Of a stretch of 8,766 nt of DNA, positions 1 through 6,031 are shown piece by piece (position 1 is the stretch's first letter; each line of letters opens with the position of its first letter). Both the position numbers and the translations under genes were made by a program. Under the pieces are notes generated by a model. The model worked only from the letters and a program-made list of their open reading frames with translations, had not been told where the DNA came from and did no database searches. Origin of the DNA: Victivallales bacterium (lineage in GTDB: Bacteria; Verrucomicrobiota; Lentisphaeria; Oligosphaerales; Oligosphaeraceae); assembly GCA_017431185.1 (NCBI GenBank), contig JAFRLP010000336.1:1-8766 (forward strand), written 5' to 3'.

Positions 1-43
1 GGGGACGCCGCCGCCACACCCCGGCGGCGGGGACGCCGCCGCC
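1..43. repeat. GC-rich hairpin repeat, A'-A-A' arms
   Basis: A 15-base direct repeat, GGGGACGCCGCCGCC, occurs exactly at 1-15 and 29-43. Between the copies lies the complementary arm CGGCGGCG (22-29). It can pair with CGCCGCCG at 34-41 (8-bp stem, loop GGGA) or with the same sequence at 6-13 (8-nt loop), so two mutually exclusive hairpins are possible. The 34-41/22-29 hairpin begins about 9 nt after the TAG stop of the minus-strand gene at 51-1025. No T run follows on that strand, so it does not look like a classical intrinsic terminator, though it could protect or define the 3' end of the message. Nearly the same core recurs at 2613-2631. The element may continue beyond the left edge. Confidence 0.75.
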
Positions 44-50
44 TTAGACG

Positions 51-1025
51 CTAATACACGCTCTCTGGAAAATAGTGCTCCTGGGCGGTGTCGGCGTTGA
101 CGATGCGCGACTTCACGATGATTTCGGGGGAGGAAGGCGGAGTTTTGCCGCGCAGGGCCTGGACGGTTGCGTCAATGGCGGTGGAGATCATCTGTGGTGG
201 ATAGGTGACCGTCGCCTTGACCAGCGGGTCTTTGTCCAGAATCATTTTCACGACCAGTTTGCTGCCGCCGCCGCCCACAAAGGCGCGGACATCCTGGCGT
301 TTGGATTCGCGGTACGCCTTGATGGCGCCAAGCAGCACATCGTCGTCGCCCGCCCACACGGCGTCGATTTTGGGGTGTTTGAGCAGAAAACTCTCCATCA
401 GGGCCAGTCCTTTCTGGGTATTCCAGCCAGCGGTCTGCGACTCCAGGATGCGAATTCCTGGCGTGGCCTCCAGCGCCTTGCGGAAGCCTTCCACACGTTG
501 GGTGTTGATGGGGCAGGGGATGCCCTCCATGACCAGGATGTCGCCTTTGCCGTCAAGCAGGGACGCTATCGCCTGTCCTGCGGCCTCGCCAAAACTTGTG
601 TTGTCGCCATTGACAAACAAATCCTGGCATGGCTCGGTGAGCGGGTTGGATACAACCGTGAGGAACTTGCCCTGTTGCTTGGCGCGTTTGCAGACGGCGG
701 TGATGGGGCCCGGCTCCTGGGCCATCACGACCAGGGCGTCAATCTCCTTCACCAGCAAATCCTCGATGCTGTTGGCCTGGGCTGCTGGGTCGGGGCTGGT
801 GGCGATCAGCACCTCCACGCCTGCCTCCTTGAGTTTTTTCCGGGACTGTTCGGCTGACCAGACTACCCCTCCTGCCCAGCCATGGGTGGCAGCGGGAATG
901 GAGACGCCAATGCGCAATGTCCGCATTGTGTCAGTACCCTTGCTTGCGCTTTCCTGTTTAGGAGAGCAGCCTGCCAGCAGCAGACCCATTGCCAGACAGC
1001 TGAAAAAGATTCTTGACAGTTTCAT
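51..1025 (-). CDS. RbsB-like sugar-binding lipoprotein (ABC-type substrate-binding protein)
   Basis: The 324-residue product looks like a periplasmic sugar-binding protein of the ribose/LacI-fold type (Peripla_BP_4). It starts with a lipoprotein signal: MKLSR, a hydrophobic stretch, then lipobox LLAGC with the lipidated Cys at residue 20. Ser follows at +2, which in E. coli would favour outer-membrane sorting; whether that rule applies here is unknown. The mature part opens with the typical first strand (LRIGVSIPAATHGWAGGV, from about residue 37). It continues with DLLVKEIDALVVMAQEPGPI, VNGDNTSFGEAAGQAIA, a QRVEGFRKALE helix and DAVWAGDDDVLLGAIKAY, the usual order of the two Rossmann-like lobes. 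Length is normal for the family. The start is supported by AAGGA 9 nt upstream and by the signal peptide. The ATG overlaps the TGA of the upstream adaptor gene (ATGA), so the two are translationally coupled. No permease or ATPase gene is visible; one could lie left of the window. The ligand cannot be read from the sequence. Confidence 0.9.
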   Translation of the reverse strand: MKLSRIFFSCLAMGLLLAGCSPKQESASKGTDTMRTLRIGVSIPAATHGWAGGVVWSAEQSRKKLKEAGVEVLIATSPDPAAQANSIEDLLVKEIDALVVMAQEPGPITAVCKRAKQQGKFLTVVSNPLTEPCQDLFVNGDNTSFGEAAGQAIASLLDGKGDILVMEGIPCPINTQRVEGFRKALEATPGIRILESQTAGWNTQKGLALMESFLLKHPKIDAVWAGDDDVLLGAIKAYRESKRQDVRAFVGGGGSKLVVKMILDKDPLVKATVTYPPQMISTAIDATVQALRGKTPPSSPEIIVKSRIVNADTAQEHYFPESVY

Positions 1026-2224
1026 TGTTCTTCTTCCTTTTCCGAATAAACGACAGGATGGACGGTTTTCTCCGTCGGTAATTCAATCTCAACCACACCT
1101 GATGACTCCAGCCGCAACGGAACGGGTTCGGTCATCACTTGAAATTTGACCAGAAAATAGCAGCCGTCTCCCCAGGTGCTTCGGCTGGCTGATTTGACCT
1201 CCTTGACTTTCAGTTCCGCAAAGCCTTCCTTGTCGGAATCATACTGGTTGCTGCGGAACCGCGCGTTCTGGCCTTCGTGGATGTAGGGCATGTCCTCCTC
1301 CTCGAAATAGGCATAGACCAGTTTGCTGTCGCCGCGGTGGACGGCAGCCGCTGATGTTCCGGCCGTGTAGTAGCCATGCACTGTGTCGGCGTTGGTGATG
1401 GTCACGCCGTCGTAGGGGGCGACAATCCGGTAGTATTTGCCGTCCTCCTCCAGCAGCGCCAGTTCCCGGCGGCGGCTGGCAAGTTGGGTTTCCATGGAGG
1501 CGACCTCCTGGTTGGCGATTTGCACATAGATGTCGGCCATGCCCTGCTTGACGATGTCGCGGTCGCGCATCTTGCTTTCGTAGCTGCTTTTGGCGTCCTC
1601 GAAGGCCTGGAGTTTTTCGCGGTAGGTGAAGTCGGAGATGACCTCATGCTTCTGGAGTTCCTCGTAGGCGGCGACATCCTTGCCCAGGCGTTCCATCAGT
1701 TCATGCGCCTGGCGCACTTTCCAGTTGATGTTGCGGAAATCGGCTGGCAGGGGATTGATTTGGGTCAGTTTGCACTGAAGGCGCTTGAGTTTGAGCTGTT
1801 CCTCCAACTCGGTGATTTTGTTGCGCGCCGCCTCCACTTTGGTGCGCCATTCCAGGTCGTCGAATTCCAGGATGACGTCCCCCGCCTTCACCTTGGCATG
1901 GGAGTAGAAATTGACTTTGCTGACGAAGCCGGAGTACTTGTTGCGCAGGACGGTGCGGCCCTTGCCGCGCACAAAGCCGACGGCACGGATGATGGTCGGC
2001 TCCTCTGGCTCCTCCGCTTCCTTCTCCGCCTCTGCTTCCAGAACGGGTGCAGACGTGGCCCCTGCCTGGATTGACGGCGATGGGGCGGAGGCGGCTGTCC
2101 GCTGGACAGGCCGTGGCTGTTGGGCATGTTTCTGACAGTCGCAACCGCAGTTCAACACGGGAAAAAGAACGCCGAGCAAAAACAGGAGCAGGACGGCATT
2201 GCAGGGGGAAAACAAGCCAGGCAT
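1022..2224 (-). CDS. HlyD-like periplasmic adaptor (membrane-fusion) protein
   Basis: A product of about 400 residues with the membrane-fusion architecture. An N-terminal hydrophobic segment (about 10-26) is followed by a Cys-rich CGCDC and a Pro/Ala/Ser linker ending in an acidic run (about 63-77). The first half of a lipoyl-like domain follows (about 80-123, SGFVSKVNFYSHAKVKAGDV, then ILEFDD). A long coiled-coil hairpin rich in Glu/Lys/Leu/Arg comes next (about 125-262), then the second lipoyl half (YYRIVAPYDGVTI, about 265-278) and a beta-barrel region (about 300-385). Such proteins bridge an inner-membrane transporter and the outer membrane. No ABC or RND pump lies next to it. It is first in an operon with the sugar-binding lipoprotein. 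A TTG codon (2225-2227) directly precedes the chosen ATG and could also start translation; neither has a clear Shine-Dalgarno motif. The predicted promoter at 2319-2347 gives a leader of about 85 nt. Whether the N-terminus is a signal anchor or a lipoprotein signal is unclear. Confidence 0.85.
   Translation of the reverse strand: MPGLFSPCNAVLLLFLLGVLFPVLNCGCDCQKHAQQPRPVQRTAASAPSPSIQAGATSAPVLEAEAEKEAEEPEEPTIIRAVGFVRGKGRTVLRNKYSGFVSKVNFYSHAKVKAGDVILEFDDLEWRTKVEAARNKITELEEQLKLKRLQCKLTQINPLPADFRNINWKVRQAHELMERLGKDVAAYEELQKHEVISDFTYREKLQAFEDAKSSYESKMRDRDIVKQGMADIYVQIANQEVASMETQLASRRRELALLEEDGKYYRIVAPYDGVTITNADTVHGYYTAGTSAAAVHRGDSKLVYAYFEEEDMPYIHEGQNARFRSNQYDSDKEGFAELKVKEVKSASRSTWGDGCYFLVKFQVMTEPVPLRLESSGVVEIELPTEKTVHPVVYSEKEEEQ
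1035..1039 (-). promoter_or_regulatory. Ribosome binding site of the sugar-binding lipoprotein
   Basis: AAGGA on the minus strand, 9 nt before the ATG at 1025, lies inside the last codons of the adaptor gene. It is the clearest Shine-Dalgarno-like motif in the window and supports the start at 1025 despite the 4-bp overlap with the upstream gene. Confidence 0.6.
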
Positions 2225-2294
2225 CAAGACAGTTCGTGTGTGGTTCCAGGGAATTCAGGGCGATGTGCAGAGAGTTCCCGTCGTTTCAATTCAT

Positions 2295-2315
2295 TAAAGA
2301 GGCAATGCCTCTTTA
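2295..2315. promoter_or_regulatory. Candidate operator: perfect 9-3-9 inverted repeat at the start site
   Basis: The arms TAAAGAGGC and GCCTCTTTA are perfectly complementary and separated by AAT. The palindrome begins 3 bp downstream of the -10 box at 2319-2324, so it covers the predicted transcription start (about 2312) and the first ~17 transcribed bases. Its size and symmetry fit a dimeric repressor site that would block the adaptor/lipoprotein promoter. Alternatively it could act as a 5' mRNA hairpin. It has no T run after it on either strand, so it is not an intrinsic terminator. No regulator gene is in the window. Confidence 0.55.
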
Positions 2316-2318
2316 GTA

Positions 2319-2347
2319 AAGATACTCTCTGAAAAGGTCTCTGTCAA
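2319..2347 (-). promoter_or_regulatory. Sigma70-type promoter of the adaptor/lipoprotein operon
   Basis: On the minus strand a perfect -35 box TTGACA (2342-2347) is followed after exactly 17 bp by TATCTT (2319-2324, four of six consensus bases). The position fits an mRNA starting near 2312 and reaching the adaptor gene at 2224. It points away from the tRNA promoter at 2410-2439, making a divergent pair. Confidence 0.65.
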
Positions 2348-2409
2348 GCAGGTTCATTGACTTTGGAGGATGCGGGGCAGGTTTTTTCGGAAAAATGCGG
2401 GCTGGTGGT

Positions 2410-2439
2410 TTGCAATTGGGCAAGAAAGGCTCATATTAT
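2410..2439 (+). promoter_or_regulatory. Promoter of the tRNA gene
   Basis: TTGCAA (2410-2415) and TATTAT (2434-2439) are separated by 18 bp in a locally AT-rich stretch. Transcription would start near 2446, giving a short 5' leader of about 12 nt before the mature tRNA end at 2458, a usual arrangement for a single tRNA gene. Confidence 0.55.
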
Positions 2440-2457
2440 AAAGCAAGACTGCGGTTC

Positions 2458-2534
2458 GGGCTCATAGCTCAGTCGGTTAGAGCCGACGACTCATAATCGT
2501 CTGGTCGCTGGTTCAAGTCCAGCTGAGCCCACCA
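2458..2534 (+). tRNA. tRNA with anticodon CAU, probably tRNA-Ile2 (lysidine type)
   Basis: The 77-nt sequence folds into a full cloverleaf. The acceptor stem is GGGCTCA/TGAGCCC (7 bp), the D stem GCTC/GAGC, the anticodon stem GACGA/TCGTC with loop CTCATAA, the variable loop TGGTC, and the T stem GCTGG/CCAGC with loop TTCAAGT. Discriminator A and an encoded CCA follow. The anticodon CAU is at 2492-2494. CAU may mean initiator Met, elongator Met or Ile2, where TilS converts C34 to lysidine to read AUA. The anticodon stem lacks the three G-C pairs of initiators. From memory, the right half (anticodon loop, TGGTCGCTGG, TTCAAGT) is very close to E. coli tRNA-Ile2, and C4-G69, a known TilS determinant, is present. 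I therefore favour Ile2 over elongator Met. The gene stands alone; downstream there are T-rich runs (2536-2540, 2550-2556) but no terminator stem. Confidence 0.93.
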
Positions 2535-2563
2535 GTTTTTCCTCCGTCCTTTTTTTCTGAGGC

Positions 2564-2633
2564 AGCGGCGGCGTCTTCACCGCCGTCAACACGATGCATG
2601 AAACATAGACGACGGCGGCGGGACGCCGCCGCT
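2564..2633. repeat. 70-bp nested palindrome (non-autonomous repeat element)
   Basis: The outer arms AGCGGCGGCGTC (2564-2575) and GACGCCGCCGCT (2622-2633) are perfectly complementary over 12 bp. Inside them CCGCCGTC (2580-2587) pairs with GACGGCGG (2611-2618) over 8 bp. The central 23 bases (2588-2610) are less GC-rich and contain ATGCAT. The right half can instead form a local hairpin (CGGCGGCG 2613-2620 with CGCCGCCG 2624-2631, loop GGA), almost the same as the hairpin at 22-41. The layout, terminal inverted repeats around a short core with no gene, resembles a REP/MITE-like dispersed element. I see no obvious target-site duplication. It lies between the tRNA 3' end and the start of the AsmA-like gene. 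Confidence 0.7.
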
Positions 2634-2662
2634 ACTGGAGTATTTATCTGGGATTATGGCGT

Positions 2663-5600
2663 ATGAGGAACTGGAAGAAATTCGCACTGCTTTTGGTACG
2701 CCGTGTGCTTCCAGTTTTCGTTTTGGCCTTTGTCCTGCTTGACCTTTATTGCGAGACCCGTGGCTTGCCGGAAAGCGTGGCGAAGTTGCTCTTCCGCATT
2801 CCCGACCACTACAGTGTCTTGTTGAAGGGGAAAGAACTCAAGTGCGGCGTTTTGCATGGCCTGCGTCTGGAGGAGCCGCGCTGCTGGGTAGATACGCCCG
2901 TCGGTCCGTTGCTGGTGGCCGCCACGGAAGTGGTGGTGCGTCCCAGGCTTTATGCGCTATTGTCGAGTCGCAGCCTGGAGTTCCATCGGGTCCGCGCCGC
3001 GAAAATGCGCGTGTTTCTCTTTCAGGGAGACGGGAGTGTTCAGTTCTCCACAGTCGTTGACTCACTTGACTACTTGACGGACAACCTCAATTCGGCGAAT
3101 TTGAATGCTCAACTTCGCTTCATTGGCATTGACCTTCAGGTTAACTTGAGTTTGCCCGATGTGCGCCAGACCATTGCTTTTCTTCAGGAGCAACTGGCCA
3201 GGGAACCCTTGACCCCGGAGCAGATTCAGGAACTGAAGGCGGGCATGACCAGGGTCTCCCGGACGCTTGCCAAATGCGATTTCGGCAGGGGGGACGCCAA
3301 GACCTCTTTGAACTTCGTGTTCCATCCTGCCAGTGTTCCTGCGCTGAAGGCACGCGGCGAGTTCAGCGTGGAGGACACGCTGCTGATGGGGGTGATGATT
3401 TCCAAACTGCGCGGAAAGGTGCAGTTCGATGGACATAATCTTGAGTTTCGGGATTTGCTTTGGCTGGTGGGGCGCAATGAGTCCCTGGGTGGCTCCCTCA
3501 CTTATGACTTGAGCAGCAATCTTGTTTCTGGCAGTCTGAATGGCCATGTGCTGCCTGGAACTGCGCTTCAGCTGGCTGGCGCCAATGGCACGGGGCTGGA
3601 CTTCCTGCGCAACATCTCCACGCCACTGGAGATAAAGGCGGTTCTGCCTCTTGCACCGCCGAACATGACGTCCCTTGCCCCCCAGGTGGAATGCCTGTTG
3701 CCGCAGTGCATTGTGGATGGTGTGCGGCTCTATGGCGGAAATCTGCGGCTCGGGCTTCGCCAAGGCTCCCTGCAAGTGCAGGAGGCCTTGCTGAGACTGA
3801 ACCGGCTGGGCACGGAATATGTCCGTGCCACCGCCGACTGGCAACCGAATGCCGCCCGTGTCGCCGCGCATTTGGAGGGATGCGTTCATCCAGTGCGCCT
3901 GGCCGTGGAGATGGGGGTGTTGGAGGCAGCCTTTTTGATGGAGTCCATTCCACAGCCAATCTCCTTCCAGGCGGATTTGGCCGAGTCACCCTACGATATC
4001 CGCCAGTGGCGAATCGAGTCCACCTGGTCTTTGCCCTTGTTGCGGTTCCAGGAGTGGACAATCAGCAACATGACCACAAAGTTGGGGTTGGACTGCGGGA
4101 GACTCCAATTGAACGAAGGGCATTTTTCCCTGAATTCCCAGAATGGCAAAGAGGGGCGCTTTTTCGCATCCTTTGATTTCGGCTCCCTGTTTCAAAAGGA
4201 GGAATATTCAACGGCCAGCCAAATCTCGGTCGCCGAACTGTTCAGGAGATTGGGCAACAATCCCCTGGTCATCGATTGCGGGCTGGAAATCGTGGCTCAA
4301 GAACAGGGCAGGCAGGTGGAGGGGCTGGCCTGGCAGGGCAACATTACCCGGCGGGAAGGCAGGTTCTCGTTGGACGGGCAGGGCCGCATTTTCCTTGACC
4401 GCTGCTACTCCTCATATTGCGGTCGCCATTTTCCCGGCGGCAATATTCTGGCGCGTTTCCGTCATGACGGAAAGCCCCTCGTCTTCTCGCTCGCCATTCC
4501 CGACCTCAGTTTCGCCGAAGAGGAGTGGCGGATAACGGGAACGGCCAGTGTGGAGGACCTGGACTTTGACACCACCCATATCCGGCAAGGCTCCTGCCGT
4601 TATGACATCGGACCTGCGGGACTGGATATCTCCGATGTTCAGTTCCTGACCAGGGAAGGGGACAAAGGACGACTGGACATCTCTGTCAAGTATCACCCGT
4701 TTGTCTTCACCATCAAAGACATCAGTTATCAGGGAGATCCCGAACACATCTCCGCCTTTGTGATTGACTGGGAGGCCATGGACATCTATCGGCAGATTTG
4801 GACTGACATTCGCTGGCAGGACATGCCGACTCTGCACATCAGTTCCCTGGCCTATCGCTCCGACACCAGCAATTGGAGTTTTGACCTGGACGGAACAATC
4901 ACCGCCTCCAAGGCCACCTATCGCACCTTGCAGGGGGAGAATCTGTCGCTTCAGCTCTCCATCCGACTGCCGAGGCAACTGGTCATCAAGCCCATTTCCG
5001 CAATGGTCAACGGAGTGGCTTTCTCAGGGGAATGCACCCTTGCGTTTGATGGCACTCCGCAATGTCTTTTCCAGATTTCCAAAGGGGATGGCGTACTGGA
5101 GACCCAGCAGTTTCTCTCCGCCTTTAATCCTGCCTGGGAAAAGTATTCCGACAGAATTGTCCTTGGCGAGAACTCCCGTCTGACCTGCAATGGTTCGTTC
5201 TATTTGAGCGGTTCCCCGGAATTGCGCCTGGAGGGCAGGATGTCCGCCCCGAACTGCAAGATCCAGGAATGGGAAATGCATGATTTGGAGGAGAACTGGA
5301 GCCTTGTGGAGAGCAAACTGTGGTGGAACGTGACCAATTCCACCGTGTTTGCCGGGCAGGTCACATCGACGGGGGAGTTTGACATGGGCAGCGGCAAAGG
5401 CGACCTGCTGATCATCGGAAAGAAGTTGAGCTGGGAGCAAATCAGCCAGGCCATCACGCCGGTGGAACGGTTGCGCGCCGTTCAGCAAAAGGACAATGCG
5501 GGAAAGGACAGGAACAAGCGCTCTGCGGCTCCGCTGGTTCTCAAGCCCATTCCTGGATATGTCAATTTTGAGTGCCGCCTGAACCTCCTCCAGAATTGGG

Positions 5601-6007
5601 CGGGGCGGCCATTGCATCTGGAGGGTGACGGGAGGCTTGCCCTGCGTGAGGCCGACCTTTGGCAAGTCCCGATGCTCAAGCCGCTGGGCTGGCTGCTTGG
5701 CAGTGCGGGCACTGGTAAAATCACCCGTGTGGATGCCGAACTGCGCTTCCTGGGCAACCATCTCTACATTCCATCCATCCTTACGGACGGAACCATCATC
5801 GCGTTGTCTGGCCGCGGTGACTACTCCTGGGAGAACGACTATGTGAATTTTGCCATTTCCGGCGAGGCGCTCAAGAACATCACCTTGCTGAATTACCTTT
5901 TTGCCCCGCTGACCTGGGCATTCAACGCCGAACTGGTCGGCCCGCGCAAAACCGCCGAATGGGAATTGCGCAGTTCCCTGCGCAAATGGATTCCCGGTTT
6001 CAATTGA
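2663..6007 (+). CDS. AsmA-like large membrane-anchored protein (YhdP/TamB-type architecture)
   Basis: The 1114-residue product has one N-terminal membrane anchor (about residues 7-29, preceded by basic RNWKK and containing RR) and then a very long region of alternating short beta strands with no recognisable catalytic motif. The last part (about 965-1100) resembles the AsmA-like C-terminal domain: GDGRLALREADLWQVPMLKPL, GTGKITRVDAELRF, then a SGRGDYSW repeat end. A Lys/Arg-rich linker (about 940-960) precedes it. Family knowledge: AsmA, YhdP and TamB of E. coli (about 600-1300 residues) form periplasmic beta-groove rods that help move phospholipids to, or maintain, the outer membrane. By inference this protein spans the periplasm from an inner-membrane anchor. 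The ATG at 2663 has only a weak upstream CTGGGA. The gene is probably cotranscribed with the GH29 gene 24 bp downstream. I cannot assign it to a named subfamily, and the middle two thirds are unrecognised. Confidence 0.8.
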   Translation: MRNWKKFALLLVRRVLPVFVLAFVLLDLYCETRGLPESVAKLLFRIPDHYSVLLKGKELKCGVLHGLRLEEPRCWVDTPVGPLLVAATEVVVRPRLYALLSSRSLEFHRVRAAKMRVFLFQGDGSVQFSTVVDSLDYLTDNLNSANLNAQLRFIGIDLQVNLSLPDVRQTIAFLQEQLAREPLTPEQIQELKAGMTRVSRTLAKCDFGRGDAKTSLNFVFHPASVPALKARGEFSVEDTLLMGVMISKLRGKVQFDGHNLEFRDLLWLVGRNESLGGSLTYDLSSNLVSGSLNGHVLPGTALQLAGANGTGLDFLRNISTPLEIKAVLPLAPPNMTSLAPQVECLLPQCIVDGVRLYGGNLRLGLRQGSLQVQEALLRLNRLGTEYVRATADWQPNAARVAAHLEGCVHPVRLAVEMGVLEAAFLMESIPQPISFQADLAESPYDIRQWRIESTWSLPLLRFQEWTISNMTTKLGLDCGRLQLNEGHFSLNSQNGKEGRFFASFDFGSLFQKEEYSTASQISVAELFRRLGNNPLVIDCGLEIVAQEQGRQVEGLAWQGNITRREGRFSLDGQGRIFLDRCYSSYCGRHFPGGNILARFRHDGKPLVFSLAIPDLSFAEEEWRITGTASVEDLDFDTTHIRQGSCRYDIGPAGLDISDVQFLTREGDKGRLDISVKYHPFVFTIKDISYQGDPEHISAFVIDWEAMDIYRQIWTDIRWQDMPTLHISSLAYRSDTSNWSFDLDGTITASKATYRTLQGENLSLQLSIRLPRQLVIKPISAMVNGVAFSGECTLAFDGTPQCLFQISKGDGVLETQQFLSAFNPAWEKYSDRIVLGENSRLTCNGSFYLSGSPELRLEGRMSAPNCKIQEWEMHDLEENWSLVESKLWWNVTNSTVFAGQVTSTGEFDMGSGKGDLLIIGKKLSWEQISQAITPVERLRAVQQKDNAGKDRNKRSAAPLVLKPIPGYVNFECRLNLLQNWAGRPLHLEGDGRLALREADLWQVPMLKPLGWLLGSAGTGKITRVDAELRFLGNHLYIPSILTDGTIIALSGRGDYSWENDYVNFAISGEALKNITLLNYLFAPLTWAFNAELVGPRKTAEWELRSSLRKWIPGFN

Positions 6008-6031
6008 CTCTGAAAAGCATCTCAACGAAAC

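Noticed and set aside
205..1149. A 314-codon open frame on the plus strand opposite the sugar-binding lipoprotein
   Set aside because: The minus strand has a clear lipoprotein signal, family motifs, Shine-Dalgarno site and operon overlap; the plus-strand product is low-complexity Ser/Pro/Ala with no motif.
2286..2298. Two-codon leader frame (ATG AAT TGA, minus strand) in the adaptor leader
   Set aside because: Such minimal frames occur often by chance and no ribosome binding site precedes it.
2295..2315. Intrinsic terminator
   Set aside because: No T run follows the palindrome on either strand, and it lies immediately downstream of a promoter.
2458..2633. Integrated element at the tRNA gene with an attachment site
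   Set aside because: There is no integrase gene and I see no second copy of the tRNA 3' end in the window; the neighbouring palindrome is better explained as a dispersed repeat.
3062..3889. A 275-codon open frame on the minus strand within the AsmA-like gene
   Set aside because: Shadow of a continuous 1114-codon gene; no recognisable domain and no promoter or ribosome binding site.
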